64,000 nucleotides of DNA from Nakamurella flavida (GCF_030811475.1 NZ_JAUSQV010000001.1:1759501-1823500), one strand, 5' to 3'; positions 16,251 through 26,029 are shown, counted from the stretch's first letter. Program-made: numbers and translations. The notes: a model not told the origin generated them from the letters alone.

Positions 16251-17414
16251 TCAGGGCCGGCGCGGCGCCTGGCGCAGCGAGCGGGCGATGAGCACGCGCT
16301 GCACCTGGTTCGTGCCCTCGACGATCTGCAGCACCTTGGCCTCGCGCATGTAGCGCTCCACCGGGTGGTCCTCGACGTAACCGGCCCCGCCCAGCACCTG
16401 CACCATGTCGGTGGTCACCGCCATCGCCGTGTCCGTCGCGATGAGTTTGGCCATCGCCGCCTCGGTCGAGAACGGGCGGCCGGCGTCCTTGCGGCGGGCC
16501 GCGTACAGGTAGAGCTGACGGGCGGCCGCGATCCGGGCCGCCGCGTCGGCCAGCAGGAACGAGACGCCCTGGAACTCGTCGATGGGCCGCCGGAACGCGG
16601 TGCGCTGCGCCGCGTACTCGGCCGCGCAGTCCAGCGAGGCCTGGGCCAACCCCACGGCGCAGGCCGCGATGCCCAGGCGCCCGGAGTCCAGGGAGCTCAT
16701 CGCGATCCGGAACCCCTGGCCCTCGAAGCCGATCCGCCGGTCGGCGGCCACGCGCGCGCAATCCAGGTGCAGGGTCGAGGTCGGCGAGGCGCGCAGGCCC
16801 ATCTTGCGTTCCGGCGGCCCGGCGACCACCCCGGGCGTCCCGCCGGGGACCAGGAAGGTGCTGATGCCGTGCGAGGCGTCGTCCCCGGTCCGGGCGGCGA
16901 CGAGGAAGAAGTCGGCCACCGGGCCGTGGGTGATCCAGGCCTTGTCACCGGTGAGGACGTACTCGTCGCCGTCGCGTACCGCCCGGGTGCGCAGCGCCCC
17001 GGCGTCGGAGCCGGCGTGCGCCTCGGACAGGCAGTAGGCGCCCAGGGTGGCCCCGCCGAGCATGTCGGGCAGCAGTGCGTCCTGCTGGTCGGCCGTGCCG
17101 AAGTCGACCACCGCGCCGCAGGCCAGCAGATGGACGCTGACGCCGAGGGCGACGGTGAGCCATCCGCGCGCCAGCTCCTCGATCACCTGCAGGTTGACCG
17201 CCGACGGTTGGTCCCCGCCGCCCCACCGCGACGGGAAGGGCAGCGACAGCAGTCCGAGATCGCCGAGCTGGGCGAGCACGTCCCGGGGGAAGGCGCTCTG
17301 CGCCTCGGCCTTGGCCACCCGCGGGGCGAGCTCGTCGCGGACCAGCCGCCGCACCAGATCCATCAGCTCGACGGATTCCGGCGTGGGCAGTTCCCGGTCG
17401 ACCGTGCTGGGCAT
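16251..17414 (-). CDS. Acyl-CoA dehydrogenase
   Basis: A 387-residue FAD acyl-CoA dehydrogenase. ATG 17414 follows GGGGG and gives the usual N-terminus. The signature motifs are present: GAYCLSEAHAGSDAGALRT (flavin/substrate loop), WITHGPVADFFLVAAR, RKMGLRASPT and the catalytic region near GYVEDHPVERYMREAKVLQI, which continues IVEGTNQVQR. The Glu in the EGT motif region is present. It oxidises acyl-CoA to trans-2-enoyl-CoA with transfer of electrons to ETF. The neighbouring AMP-ligase-like gene would be an expected partner for fatty-acid activation. The specific chain length is unknown. Confidence 0.9.
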   Translation of the reverse strand: MPSTVDRELPTPESVELMDLVRRLVRDELAPRVAKAEAQSAFPRDVLAQLGDLGLLSLPFPSRWGGGDQPSAVNLQVIEELARGWLTVALGVSVHLLACGAVVDFGTADQQDALLPDMLGGATLGAYCLSEAHAGSDAGALRTRAVRDGDEYVLTGDKAWITHGPVADFFLVAARTGDDASHGISTFLVPGGTPGVVAGPPERKMGLRASPTSTLHLDCARVAADRRIGFEGQGFRIAMSSLDSGRLGIAACAVGLAQASLDCAAEYAAQRTAFRRPIDEFQGVSFLLADAAARIAAARQLYLYAARRKDAGRPFSTEAAMAKLIATDTAMAVTTDMVQVLGGAGYVEDHPVERYMREAKVLQIVEGTNQVQRVLIARSLRQAPRRP

Positions 17415-17510
17415 GCCGTTCCCCCGTCCGCCCCGGAGCCGGCCCGTCATCGTTGACGGGATGACCGACTGTCGGACCTCCGAGTATCCACGCCGCGCGT
17501 GGGAGGGCGC

Positions 17511-19607
17511 TCAGAAGAGGTCGTCGTCGGTGTCCCGGCGCCCGCGGTGCCGGCGGTCGCCGGGGGCGGGCAGGCGGGTGCCCAACTGGGTGATGTCGCC
17601 GACCTGCTCCGGGGTGACGTCGACCGCGGCGTCGTCGGGCGATCCGGCGTCGTCGGGAGTCGCGCCGGACGGCGGCACGGCGGTCAGCTGCGGCGGGCGG
17701 TGCCGCCCCCAGGTCCGGACGTAGTCCCGCGCCACCTCGGGCCGGTCGATCCGGCCCACCTCGGTCCGCGGCAACGTCGGCACCTGCTGGTACGCGGCGG
17801 GGTACTTGAACTGGGCCAGATGGGCCTCCACGTGGGCCCTCAGCTCGGCCACGGTCAGCGGAGCACCGGCGGGCGGCGCATCCTTCGACGTCGCAGCCTT
17901 CCACGTCACAGCCTCCGACGTCACAGCCTTCGACGGGGCAGCCGTCGACGGCCGGTCCTGCGTCCGGGCGCCGTCGGCGCGGTCGGTGGCCCCTGCTCCC
18001 TCGGCGACCTCGGCGACCTCGCCGGACGGCTCGGCTCCCGCGGTGACGGCCGGCGCGCCGTCCGCGCCGTCCACCGCCGCGCCGTCCCCGCCCGCCGACC
18101 CGTCCGCCGGGTCCGCGGTCTCGTCCTCCCCGGTCCCCGGCGCGGGCCGGACGGTGTAGACGGCGACGACCTGCTGACCGGCCGGTCCCGGGACCCCGAC
18201 GACGGCGGCCTGCGCGACCCGCGGGTGGGCCCGCAGCACGTCCTCGACCTCCCGCGGGTACACGGTGAACCCCGAGACGCTGATGGTCTCGGCGAACCGG
18301 TCGACCAGCCGCAGCTCGCCGGTCTCGTCCTGGTAGCCGAGATCGCCGGTGACGAACCACCCGTCGACACCCGGGCCCGCCTTGCCGTCCGGCCAGTAGC
18401 CGGAGAACAGGCTGGGCGAGCGGACCACGATGCGGCCGACCTCGCCGTCCGAGCCCAGATCGGCCGACGGGTCGTCCAGACCGCCCCCGTCGTCGGTGTC
18501 GTCCGACGGCTGTGGGCCGGGGGCGGGTTCGACGTCCCGGCCGTCCTGCCCGACGATCCGGACCTGGACGCCGGGCAGGGCCCGACCCACCGAGCCCAGG
18601 CGGGGTTCGGCGGTGGTCAGGGTGCTCGTCACCACCCCGCACGACTCGGTGATCCCGTACCCCTCCCAGACGGGCCGGGAGGTCACCTCGCGGGCCAGGG
18701 CCACATCGGCCGGGGCCAGCGGGGCGGTGGCCGAGGTGATCAGCCGCACCGAGGCCAGCGCCTGCGCGGCGCCGGGGGCGGTCAGCAGTTCGTGGCACAG
18801 GCCCGGGGTGGTGGGCAGCACGGTGGCCCGGTGCCGGGCGATGGCGACCAGCCCGGCGCGAGCCGGGCCCCGCGCCGGATGCGGATCGGCTGCGGCGGTC
18901 GGCGGCACCGGATCGGGGTGCACGGCCGCTCCCCCGACCACGGTGAGCGGCAGGAAGGAGGTCACCCAGCCGGCCAGGTGGTGCAGCGGGAGCAGCTGCA
19001 GGACCCGGTCGTCGCCGGTCAGGGCCAGGCCGGGCAGGGCGGGGACGGCGGCCGAACCGGCCAGGATCGCCCGGTGGGAGATCATCACCGGGCGGGGCCC
19101 GCGGCCCGCCCGGGCCAACCAGACCAGGTCCTCCCCGCCGGCGACCGCGGGCGTCGACTCCGTGGGCGCACCACCGGCCGGGGTGCGGTCCCACCACTGC
19201 GCGACGCGCGGGGCGTCGATGGCGATGGGCAGCCAGTGACCGCGGTCCAGGGCGATGGCCGCGGCCGCACCCACCAGATCGGCGACCGCCCCGACATCCC
19301 GACGGTCCGGCCCGATGGGAACGGCGACCAGGCCGGCCCGGGCCAGCGCGAGGAGGGTGACGACCAGGTCGGGGCCGCTGGGCAGGGCCACCACCACCCG
19401 CTCGCCGACGCCCAGACCGAAACGGGCCAGGTCCGCGACCCCCGCGTCCACCGCGGCGTCGACCTGGGCCCAGGTCCGCTCCGGGCCGGAGGACAGCAGG
19501 GCGGGGCGGTCACCGAACCGGACGGCCGCCGACCGCACCAGATCGGCGACGTTCCGCGGCGGGCGGGACGCGGTCTCCGGTCGACTGACGGGCGGGTCGG
19601 TGTTCAC
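17511..19607 (-). CDS. AMP-dependent ligase-like protein with altered catalytic motifs
   Basis: A 698-residue protein of the ANL (acyl-CoA synthetase) family. GTG 19607 follows GGGGAG at a better distance than ATG 19616. Family hallmarks retained are [31 protein letters not shown] (A5), [28 protein letters not shown] (A7) and [20 protein letters not shown]. Two expected features are altered. The Ser/Thr/Gly-rich P-loop (usually SSGTTGxPKG) reads [17 protein letters not shown], and the A10 catalytic lysine position reads [14 protein letters not shown] with Arg in place of Lys. An insertion of about 80 residues, low in complexity, precedes A10. It may be an inactive or specialised ligase. It is adjacent to an acyl-CoA dehydrogenase. 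Confidence 0.85.
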   Translation of the reverse strand: MNTDPPVSRPETASRPPRNVADLVRSAAVRFGDRPALLSSGPERTWAQVDAAVDAGVADLARFGLGVGERVVVALPSGPDLVVTLLALARAGLVAVPIGPDRRDVGAVADLVGAAAAIALDRGHWLPIAIDAPRVAQWWDRTPAGGAPTESTPAVAGGEDLVWLARAGRGPRPVMISHRAILAGSAAVPALPGLALTGDDRVLQLLPLHHLAGWVTSFLPLTVVGGAAVHPDPVPPTAAADPHPARGPARAGLVAIARHRATVLPTTPGLCHELLTAPGAAQALASVRLITSATAPLAPADVALAREVTSRPVWEGYGITESCGVVTSTLTTAEPRLGSVGRALPGVQVRIVGQDGRDVEPAPGPQPSDDTDDGGGLDDPSADLGSDGEVGRIVVRSPSLFSGYWPDGKAGPGVDGWFVTGDLGYQDETGELRLVDRFAETISVSGFTVYPREVEDVLRAHPRVAQAAVVGVPGPAGQQVVAVYTVRPAPGTGEDETADPADGSAGGDGAAVDGADGAPAVTAGAEPSGEVAEVAEGAGATDRADGARTQDRPSTAAPSKAVTSEAVTWKAATSKDAPPAGAPLTVAELRAHVEAHLAQFKYPAAYQQVPTLPRTEVGRIDRPEVARDYVRTWGRHRPPQLTAVPPSGATPDDAGSPDDAAVDVTPEQVGDITQLGTRLPAPGDRRHRGRRDTDDDLF
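17888..17947. repeat. 15-base tandem repeat (4 copies) in the ligase-like gene
   Basis: Four imperfect copies of a 15-base unit (first unit ACGTCGCAGCCTTCC on the plus strand) encode a five-residue repeat on the minus strand (variants of AVTSK and AATSK). They sit inside the linker insertion before the A10 motif. Confidence 0.8.
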
Positions 19608-19767
19608 GGCGATCATTCTCCCCGCCGGGCCGGGTGCCGGTCGTCACGACCCCCCGACACCGGGTGGGGACGCCGGGCATCACCCGGGCGCCGCAACCGG
19701 ACGTCCACCCGCCTCCCCGGCGCGTGCCCCGCGGCGCCGACCGACCGTCACGCACGACTCCGCTCGG

Positions 19768-19773
19768 TACTGT
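19768..19773 (+). promoter_or_regulatory. -10 element for the HAD phosphatase gene
   Basis: TACTGT, a TANNNT-type -10, would give a leader of about 55 bases. No clear -35 is visible. Confidence 0.4.
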
Positions 19774-19833
19774 GATCTCGAGCTGCGCAGTCGTCGACCA
19801 CGAGCCGCGCGGGAGTCGGCGAGGGGGTGGGTG

Positions 19834-20820
19834 ATGGTCCGCGTGCCCTTCCGGCGGTCCCGGGCCCTGCGCGCCGAGCTGGCCGGCGAGGCGTCCGCGG
19901 CGGCCACCTACGAGGCCGAGCACCACGCCGACGTGCTGACCGGGGTGGCCCCGGACACCGATCACGGGGCGGAGGCCCCACCGCCGCCCGTGGATCTCAC
20001 CGCGGCCGCGTTCTTCGACGTGGACAACACGATGATGCAGGGCGCGTCGGTCTTCCACTTCGCCCGCGGGCTGGCCGCCCGCAAGTTCTTCACCACCGGC
20101 GACCTCGTGCGCTTCGCGGTGCGGCAGGTCCGTTTCCGCGTCGGCGGGGAGAACCAGCTGGACATGACCACGGTCCGCGAGCAGGCGTTGTCGTTCGTGG
20201 TGGGCCGCCGGATGGGGTTGATCGTCGAGCTCGGCGAGGAGATCTACGACGAGCTGATGGCCGACCGGATCTACCCCGGCACGCTGGCCCTGGCCCGCCG
20301 GCACCTGGCCGCCGGCCAGCGCGTCTGGCTGGTCACGGCGACACCCACCGAGCTGGCGCAGATCATCGCCCGCCGGTTGGGACTGACCGGCGCGCTCGGC
20401 ACGGTGGCGGCGGTCGACGCCGACGGGCTCTACACCGGCGCGCTGGTCGGCGAGATGCTGCACGGCCAGGCCAAGGCCGCGGCGGTCCGCGCGCTGGCCG
20501 CCCGGGAGGGTCTGGACCTGAGCCGGTGCTCGGCGTACTCGGACTCGGTGAACGACGTGCCGATGCTGTCGGCGGTCGGCACCGCCGTGGCCGTCAACCC
20601 CGACGGGGCTCTGCGGGACGTCGCCCGGGAACAGCAGTGGCAGATCGTGGACTACCGCACCGGCCGCAAGGCCGCCCGGATCGGCGTGCCCTCGCTGGCC
20701 GGCCTGCTGCTGGCCGGCGGGCTCGGCGTCGCCGTCCGGGCCTTCCTGCGTCGGCGCCGGCTGAACCGGATCATCGCCGTGCTGCCGGCGGGTACCCGGC
20801 GCTGGATCCGTCGGCTCTGA
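19834..20820 (+). CDS. HAD-superfamily IB hydrolase (SerB1-like)
   Basis: A 328-residue HAD-IB phosphatase. Motif I is [15 protein letters not shown] (DxD with the nucleophile Asp), motif II Thr/Ser lies in [13 protein letters not shown], and motif III/IV is [12 protein letters not shown]. The cap region between them is helical. About 55 residues precede the domain, and a hydrophobic C-terminal segment ([18 protein letters not shown]) suggests membrane attachment, followed by a basic tail. It corresponds to Rv0505c (serB1) in position but the substrate is not established. ATG 19834 overlaps a GTG at 19831 and either may be the start. Confidence 0.88.
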   Translation: MVRVPFRRSRALRAELAGEASAAATYEAEHHADVLTGVAPDTDHGAEAPPPPVDLTAAAFFDVDNTMMQGASVFHFARGLAARKFFTTGDLVRFAVRQVRFRVGGENQLDMTTVREQALSFVVGRRMGLIVELGEEIYDELMADRIYPGTLALARRHLAAGQRVWLVTATPTELAQIIARRLGLTGALGTVAAVDADGLYTGALVGEMLHGQAKAAAVRALAAREGLDLSRCSAYSDSVNDVPMLSAVGTAVAVNPDGALRDVAREQQWQIVDYRTGRKAARIGVPSLAGLLLAGGLGVAVRAFLRRRRLNRIIAVLPAGTRRWIRRL

Positions 20821-20851
20821 CCCGTCGCCGACCCACCCGGGGGCCGGGCGA

Positions 20852-21802
20852 TCAGCCCAGGAACGGGTGTCCGCGGCGGAGCAGCAGGCGGTACAGCGAC
20901 TGCTGGATGGTCTCCCGCACGCGGTCGGTCAGGTTGAACACGACGATCGGGTCGTCGGCGGACCCCTCCGCGTAGCCGCTGGTGTCGATCGGCTCGCCGA
21001 ATTCGATGATCCACTTGCTCGGCAACGGGACGGCCCCCAGCGGACCCAGCAGCGGGAAGGTCGGGGTGATCGGGAAGTACGGCAGGCCCAGGGCCCGGGC
21101 GAGCGGCTTGAGATTGCCCAGGAGCGGGTACGTCTCCTCCGCCCCGACGATCGAGCACGGGATGATCGGCACGCCGGTGCGCAGCGCGGCGCTGACGAAG
21201 CCGCCACGGCCGAACCGCTGCAGCTTGTAGCGCTGCGAGTACGGCTTGCCGACGCCCTTGAACCCCTCCGGGAACACGGCGACCAGCTCACCGCCGAGCA
21301 GCAGCCGTTCGGCGTCCTCGTTGCAGGCCAACGTGTTCCCGCCCTTGCGGGCGACGGGCCCGAGCACGGGGGTGTCGAACACGAAGTCCGCACCGAGCAG
21401 CCGGAGCAGGCGGTGCTGCGGATGGTGGTCGTGGACGGCGACGGCGGCCATCAACGCGTCGACGGCGATCGTCCCGGAGTGGTTGGCCACCAGCAGCGCC
21501 CCGCCGGTGGCCGGGATGTTCTCCATCCCGACGGTCTCCACACGGAACCACTTCTCGTACAGCAGGCGCAGCGGGGGCCGCAGCACCGTGTCGGTGAAGT
21601 CGGGGTCGTACCCGAAGTCGTCGACCTGGTAGTCGCCGGTGATCCGGCGGCGGGCGAAGGCCAGTGCCCCGGCCAGCGACCGCTTCCATCCGGTCTCCCC
21701 CGACGACGTCTCGGGAACGGCGCCGACCGGCGGCACGGAGGCCCCGGGCGGTGGGGATCCAGGCGTTGGCGATCCGGGCGCTGACGGGTCGTGAGGGGTC
21801 AT
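20852..21802 (-). CDS. PlsC-type 1-acylglycerol-3-phosphate acyltransferase family
   Basis: A 316-residue acyltransferase. After a Pro-rich N-terminus of 40 residues come the family blocks: NHSGTIAVDALM (the catalytic His and Asp), PVARKGGNTL, ELVAVFPEGFKGVGKPYSQR and PIIPCSIVGAEETYP. It is the homologue of Rv0502. Such proteins acylate glycerolipid or related acceptors at the membrane. Its ATG overlaps the stop of the upstream epimerase by four bases (ATGA), so the two are co-translated, as in M. tuberculosis Rv0501-Rv0502. The acceptor is not known. Confidence 0.9.
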   Translation of the reverse strand: MTPHDPSAPGSPTPGSPPPGASVPPVGAVPETSSGETGWKRSLAGALAFARRRITGDYQVDDFGYDPDFTDTVLRPPLRLLYEKWFRVETVGMENIPATGGALLVANHSGTIAVDALMAAVAVHDHHPQHRLLRLLGADFVFDTPVLGPVARKGGNTLACNEDAERLLLGGELVAVFPEGFKGVGKPYSQRYKLQRFGRGGFVSAALRTGVPIIPCSIVGAEETYPLLGNLKPLARALGLPYFPITPTFPLLGPLGAVPLPSKWIIEFGEPIDTSGYAEGSADDPIVVFNLTDRVRETIQQSLYRLLLRRGHPFLG

Positions 21803-22938
21803 CGGGTCCTCCGGCGGCGGGGCGCGCCGGGTGCGTCGCCCGGGATGCCGATCAGCGTGGGGCGGGCGGCTGCGTCGGCTGCGTCGGCCGTGGCCGGCCC
21901 GGGGTCGCTGCGGACGCCGAGGAGGGCGGCGACCTTGTCCTGGGCGGCGCGGACCTGCTCGGCGGACAGGGCGGGGCTCAGACCGGCGACGAAGTCGTCG
22001 AACGCGCCTGCCGTGGTGAACGCGGGGCGGAAGCCGGCCACCCCGGTGAGCCGGCGGGTGTCCAGCACCCGCCCGGAGGACAGCGCCCGCAGCTGTTCGG
22101 GCGCGAACCCACGCACCCCGGCCAGCGCCGCCAGGCGACCGATGATCCCGAGGGATCCCGACGGCAGCGGCAGGGGCACCCGGCCCGCCCGATGGACGGC
22201 CTGGGTCAGCGTCAGCACACCCGAGCCGGCCACGTTCACGATGCCGGCGAAGTCACCGAGCGCGAGATGCTGCATGACGGCCACCGCGTCGGTCTCGTGG
22301 ACGAGCTGCAGGCGGGCGTCCCGACCCAACAGGGTGGGCACGATCGGGCTCAGGCTCAGGTACCGGGTGGCGGGTGTCTGCACGGTGGGCCCGATGATCT
22401 CGGCGAACCGGGGGACGGCGACCCGCACATCGGGCCGGCGGCGGCCGAAACCCCGCACGTATCCCTCGATGTCGACCGCGTCCCGGGCCGGACCCTTGGT
22501 GGGCACGCCGCGCGGCACCACGTCCTCGCAGAAGACGGCCGGATCCCGGGGGGACGAGCCGTAGACGGCGGCCGTCGAGCGGACCACCAGGTGGGCGACG
22601 CTGTCCGCCCGCTGGCAGGCGGCGAGCAGCTGCATGGTGCCCAGGACGTTCATCTCCTTGGCCATCGTGCGGGCCGCGGAGGACAACGGCGCAGCCGAGG
22701 CCGAGGCGTGCACGACCGTGTCCACCCCGGCCGCGTCGATGACCCGGGAGATGAGCGGGTTGCGGATGTCCACCCGGGCGAACTCGGCCCCGGCCATCCG
22801 GGCGCGGGCGGCCGGCTCGGGCAGGGCCGCGTCCACCCCGATGACCCGTTCGACATCGGGGTGCGCCGCCAGCAGCCCGGCCAGGGCGCTGCCGATGTAC
22901 CGCGTCACCCCGGTGACCAGGACGATCCGGCCGCTCAT
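21799..22938 (-). CDS. NAD-dependent epimerase/dehydratase (GalE2-like)
   Basis: A 379-residue extended short-chain dehydrogenase. The N-terminal GRIVLVTGVTRYIGSALAGL contains a TGxxxxIG variant of the NAD-binding motif. D52-type residues are in VIGVDAALPEP, and a conserved Ser/Thr pair is in VVRSTAAVYGSSP. The usual YxxxK is replaced: no tyrosine plus lysine pair is visible where the family has it, so the activity is uncertain. It matches Rv0501 (annotated galE2) in position, followed by the acyltransferase. The C-terminus is a disordered stretch rich in Ala and Arg. Confidence 0.85.
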   Translation of the reverse strand: MSGRIVLVTGVTRYIGSALAGLLAAHPDVERVIGVDAALPEPAARARMAGAEFARVDIRNPLISRVIDAAGVDTVVHASASAAPLSSAARTMAKEMNVLGTMQLLAACQRADSVAHLVVRSTAAVYGSSPRDPAVFCEDVVPRGVPTKGPARDAVDIEGYVRGFGRRRPDVRVAVPRFAEIIGPTVQTPATRYLSLSPIVPTLLGRDARLQLVHETDAVAVMQHLALGDFAGIVNVAGSGVLTLTQAVHRAGRVPLPLPSGSLGIIGRLAALAGVRGFAPEQLRALSSGRVLDTRRLTGVAGFRPAFTTAGAFDDFVAGLSPALSAEQVRAAQDKVAALLGVRSDPGPATADAADAAARPTLIGIPGDAPGAPRRRRTR

Positions 22939-22978
22939 CCCCGCCCCTCTCCGCGCACATCGCACACCCGGGAACGCG

Positions 22979-23016
22979 AAACGGGTGGGCCGCCGTCGTT
23001 CGCGGACCCACCCGTT
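22979..23016 (-). terminator. Terminator after the bS22 gene
   Basis: ACGGGTGGG pairs with CCCACCCGT, extended by CCGC/GCGG with one bulge. The hairpin lies 25 bases past the bS22 stop on the minus strand. Confidence 0.65.
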
Positions 23017-23040
23017 CCAGCGCTCATCCCCGCTGGAGAA

Positions 23041-23142
23041 CTACTTGCCGGCCTTGCGACGGGCCACACGGGTCTTGCGCAGCAGCTTGCGGTGCTTCTT
23101 CTTGGCCATCCGCTTGCGCCGCTTCTTGATGACAGAACCCAT
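23041..23142 (-). CDS. Small ribosomal subunit protein bS22 (AURKAIP1/COX24 domain)
   Basis: A 33-codon gene: [20 protein letters not shown], then [13 protein letters not shown] and TAG. More than half of the residues are Lys or Arg. This matches the actinobacterial AURKAIP1/COX24-domain protein, seen as bS22 in mycobacterial ribosome structures and encoded by Rv0500B in M. tuberculosis. GAGGG lies 8-12 bases before ATG 23142. It is too short for most gene finders. The order HTH protein, bS22, epimerase, acyltransferase is the same as Rv0500A-Rv0502. Confidence 0.95.
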   Translation of the reverse strand: MGSVIKKRRKRMAKKKHRKLLRKTRVARRKAGK

Positions 23143-23375
23143 GCCACACCCTCAATGACCATGCCGCCGGGAGTGCCGACGGGAACGGGAGACGACCGGA
23201 GCGGCCTTCTCGTGGACCTCCACCCGCCGGACACACCGGCACACCCGCGACAGGACCGCGGGGCGCCCGGACACGCCGGACAGGATGGAACTCGGGTCAT
23301 CGTACCGTCCGGCCGACCCACCCCGTCGCGCCGCGAACCGGGACGCCCGGCCGGGGACGGAACGCGGGCGGCCGG

Positions 23376-23711
23376 TCAGCCGACGTCGTTGAAGGCGGTG
23401 CGCAGGTACTCGTGGACGGCGTGCTCCGGCACCCGGAACGAACGGCCCACGCGCACGGCCGGCAGTTCCTCGGAATGGACCATCCGGTAGACGGTCATCC
23501 GGGACACCCGCATCACCGCGGCCACCTCGGCGACGGTCAGGAATCGGATCTCGGACAGCAGCGCGTCCCGCGGGACGGCCTCGGCGCGGACCGCCGGCCG
23601 GGGCGCGGGTCGGGTGACCTTGCCGGGGCCGGGGGCGGCGCGCAGCCCGGGTTCGGGCGACGTGACCCCCGAACGCTCCGTCGGGTCGCTGGGTGGTTCC
23701 GGTTGCTTCAT
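23376..23711 (-). CDS. Excisionase-family helix-turn-helix protein (Rv0500A type)
   Basis: A 111-residue protein. Residues 1-50 are Pro/Ala-rich and probably disordered; residues about 53-107 form an excisionase-like winged helix: FLTVAEVAAVMRVSRMTVYR, then MVHSEELPAVRVGRSFRVPE. RMTVYRMVHSEELPAVRVGR is typical of the HTH_17 family. The M. tuberculosis homologue is Rv0500A, in the same gene order between proC and bS22. The target sequence is unknown. GGAGAGG lies 12 bases before the ATG. Confidence 0.88.
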   Translation of the reverse strand: MKQPEPPSDPTERSGVTSPEPGLRAAPGPGKVTRPAPRPAVRAEAVPRDALLSEIRFLTVAEVAAVMRVSRMTVYRMVHSEELPAVRVGRSFRVPEHAVHEYLRTAFNDVG

Positions 23712-23925
23712 CGTGCACAGCCTCTCCGGGCACGGACCGGGCCGATGGCTTCCCCTCCGCCGACCTCCGCGTGCTGGATGAACTCTAGCGGTACGGATGG
23801 GACGGAAGCGATGCCCCGTTCATGCGATCCTCACACCCCGTTCGGGACGACCGAGGGGACGGACGACCCCACGACCTGCGTGGACGGACGAAACGGACAC
23901 CCCTGCCCGGTCGGTCGGGAGCCGG

Positions 23926-24741
23926 TCACGCCGACGGCTCGTGCGCCCGACCGAGCTGGGCCGACCGCAGCGCCGCGGCCTCGATCGCGGCCAGCAGGGC
24001 GGCCCGCACGCCGTGGTTCTCCAGCTCCCGGATGGCCGCGATGGTGGTCCCCCCGGGCGAGGTGACCGCCTCGCGGAGCAGCACCGGATGATCGCCGGAG
24101 TCCCGGAGCATCAGGGCGGCCCCGACGGCGGACTGGATGATCAGGTCGGTGGAGACCCCCCGCGGCAGCCCGAGCAGGATCCCGGCGTCGATCATCGCCT
24201 CGACGAGGAAGAAGAAGTAGGCCGGCCCGGACCCGGACAGCGCGGTGACCGCGTCCTGCTGGCTCTCCGGGACCCGGACGACCTTCCCGACCGAGGCCAG
24301 CATCTCCTCGACGAGAGCCAGATGCTCGGCCGTGGCGTGACTCCCGGCCGAGATCGCACTCATCGCCTCACCCACCAGCATCGGGGTGTTCGGCATCACC
24401 CGGACCACCGCGGTGCCGGCGGGCAACCGGCGTTCGTACAGCGAGGTCGGCAGCCCGGCGGCCAGCGACACCACCAGGGTCCCGGGCCGGACGACCGGGG
24501 CCAGGGCGTCCAGCAGGGGCTCGATGTCCTGCGGCTTGACCGCGACCACGAGCACGTCCGCCAGGGCGGCGGCCTCGTCGTTCTCCACCCCGCGGACCCC
24601 GTACTGCTCGGTCAGTTCGACGACCCGCTGCGGGTAGCGCTCGGTGAACAGCACATCGGCCGGTCGGCGGCCGGCCTTGAGCAGGCCGGCCAGCAACGCC
24701 TCGCCGATCTTGCCGGCGCCCAGGATCGCAATCGTCGTCAT
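23926..24741 (-). CDS. proC: Pyrroline-5-carboxylate reductase
   Basis: A 271-residue P5C reductase, the last step of proline synthesis. The Rossmann motif is TTIAILGAGKIGEALLAGLL. The catalytic and substrate region includes VVRVMPNTPMLVGEA and the signature ALSGSGPAYFFFLVEAMIDA, followed by AVTSPGGTTIAAIRELE near residue 230. Length and motifs are typical. The start ATG 24741 lies at the first codon before the Rossmann strand. In M. tuberculosis it is Rv0500, directly before the HTH and bS22 genes, as here. Confidence 0.96.
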   Translation of the reverse strand: MTTIAILGAGKIGEALLAGLLKAGRRPADVLFTERYPQRVVELTEQYGVRGVENDEAAALADVLVVAVKPQDIEPLLDALAPVVRPGTLVVSLAAGLPTSLYERRLPAGTAVVRVMPNTPMLVGEAMSAISAGSHATAEHLALVEEMLASVGKVVRVPESQQDAVTALSGSGPAYFFFLVEAMIDAGILLGLPRGVSTDLIIQSAVGAALMLRDSGDHPVLLREAVTSPGGTTIAAIRELENHGVRAALLAAIEAAALRSAQLGRAHEPSA

Positions 24742-24820
24742 GGCCGACAGCGTCCCACGGTGCCGGGACGCACCCGTTCCGCCACCCGGCCGGGACGAGG
24801 GTGACGACCGGCCGGGGCTC

Positions 24821-24826
24821 TACTGT
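24821..24826 (+). promoter_or_regulatory. -10 element for a leaderless MFS transcript
   Basis: TACTGT is followed by six bases and then GTG at 24833, so transcription should start at or beside the start codon. No Shine-Dalgarno is present. Confidence 0.55.
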
Positions 24827-24832
24827 CCACGG

Positions 24833-26029
24833 GTGCCCCTGTCCCCCGCCCGGACCCGTCTGCTGGTCGGCGCCGGCGTCGTCCTGCTGGCCCTGAACCT
24901 GCGGCCCGCGGTCAACGCGGTCGGTGCCGTCATCCCCGTCCTGCAGCCCGATGTCGGCCTGAGCGGCACCGGCAGCGGCCTGCTGCTGTCCCTGCCGACC
25001 GTGGCGTTCGCCGTGCTCGGCCTGAGCGCCCCGCGGGTCGCCGAACGGTTCGGCGCCGAGCGCACCGTCGTCGCCGCTCTCGCCGCGATGATCGTCGGCC
25101 AGGTGCTCCGCTCGCTCGTCCCAGGCCTGCCGGCGCTGTTCGGCGGCTCGCTGATCGCCCTCACCGGCATCGCGGTGGCCAACGTGCTGATCCCGGGGTT
25201 GGTGCGCAAGTCGTTCCCCGACCGGATCGCCGGGATGACGGCCGCCTACACCGTGGCGCTCACCCTCGGCGCGGCGCTCTCGGCGGCGGTGACCCTGCCG
25301 TTCGGCGACGCGGTGGGCGGCGGCTGGCGGACCGGGCTGGCCCTGTGGGCCGCCACCGCGGCGGTGGCGATGGTCCCGTGGCTGGCGGTCGCGCACGTGC
25401 CGACCGAGAAGGAACGGGCGGACACCCCGGAACGCATCGGACTCGGGCGTCTCGCCCGGACCTCGATGGCGTGGGTGCTGGCCGGGTTCTTCGGCACCCA
25501 GGCGCTCATCGCCTACGTCACCTTCGGCTGGCTGCCGTCCATCGCCGTCGACCGCGGTCTGTCGACCACGGCGGCCGGTCTGCAGGTCACCCTGGCCACG
25601 GCGGTCGGTCTGCCCGTCGCCGCGATCGTGCCGCTGATCCTGGGTCGGGCCCGCCGTCCCGGCCTGCTGGTGCTCGCCCTGTCGGCGGGCTACGTGCTCG
25701 GATTCGGTGGGCTGATCCTCCAGGTCGGCCCGATCTGGCTGCTGGCCACGCTGATCGGGGTCGGCACCGGGGTCTTCCCGCTCGTGCTGACCCTGATCGC
25801 CTTGCGGGCGCGGACCACCGCGGGGGCGCTCTCCCTGTCGGCCTTCACCCAGAGCGTCGGCTATCTGCTGGCGTCGGCGGGGCCCGTCGGGTTCGGCGCG
25901 CTGCACGACGCGACCGGCGACTGGACCGTGCCGTTGCTGGCCCTGCTCGTGGTCGCCGTCGCGCAGGCCGTCCTGGGCCTGTCCGCGACCCGCCCCCGGT
26001 ACATCGAGGACGCGCTCAGCCGGCGGTGA
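24833..26029 (+). CDS. Major facilitator superfamily transporter (CynX/NimT type)
   Basis: A 398-residue transporter with about 12 hydrophobic segments. The first segment is [20 protein letters not shown], where LNLRPAV is typical of the CynX/NimT subfamily. The cytoplasmic loop between helices two and three is [16 protein letters not shown]. The substrate cannot be named; family members export or import small anions such as cyanate or nitroimidazole-type compounds. GTG 24833 is expected to be leaderless. It converges on ispDF, and the two stop codons overlap by 14 bases (26016-26029). Confidence 0.88.
   Translation: MPLSPARTRLLVGAGVVLLALNLRPAVNAVGAVIPVLQPDVGLSGTGSGLLLSLPTVAFAVLGLSAPRVAERFGAERTVVAALAAMIVGQVLRSLVPGLPALFGGSLIALTGIAVANVLIPGLVRKSFPDRIAGMTAAYTVALTLGAALSAAVTLPFGDAVGGGWRTGLALWAATAAVAMVPWLAVAHVPTEKERADTPERIGLGRLARTSMAWVLAGFFGTQALIAYVTFGWLPSIAVDRGLSTTAAGLQVTLATAVGLPVAAIVPLILGRARRPGLLVLALSAGYVLGFGGLILQVGPIWLLATLIGVGTGVFPLVLTLIALRARTTAGALSLSAFTQSVGYLLASAGPVGFGALHDATGDWTVPLLALLVVAVAQAVLGLSATRPRYIEDALSRR

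Noticed and set aside
16945-19197. Long minus-strand open frame of 750 codons
   Set aside because: It overlaps the ligase and dehydrogenase genes in another frame, is Arg/Gly/Pro-rich and has no domains; an artefact of high GC.
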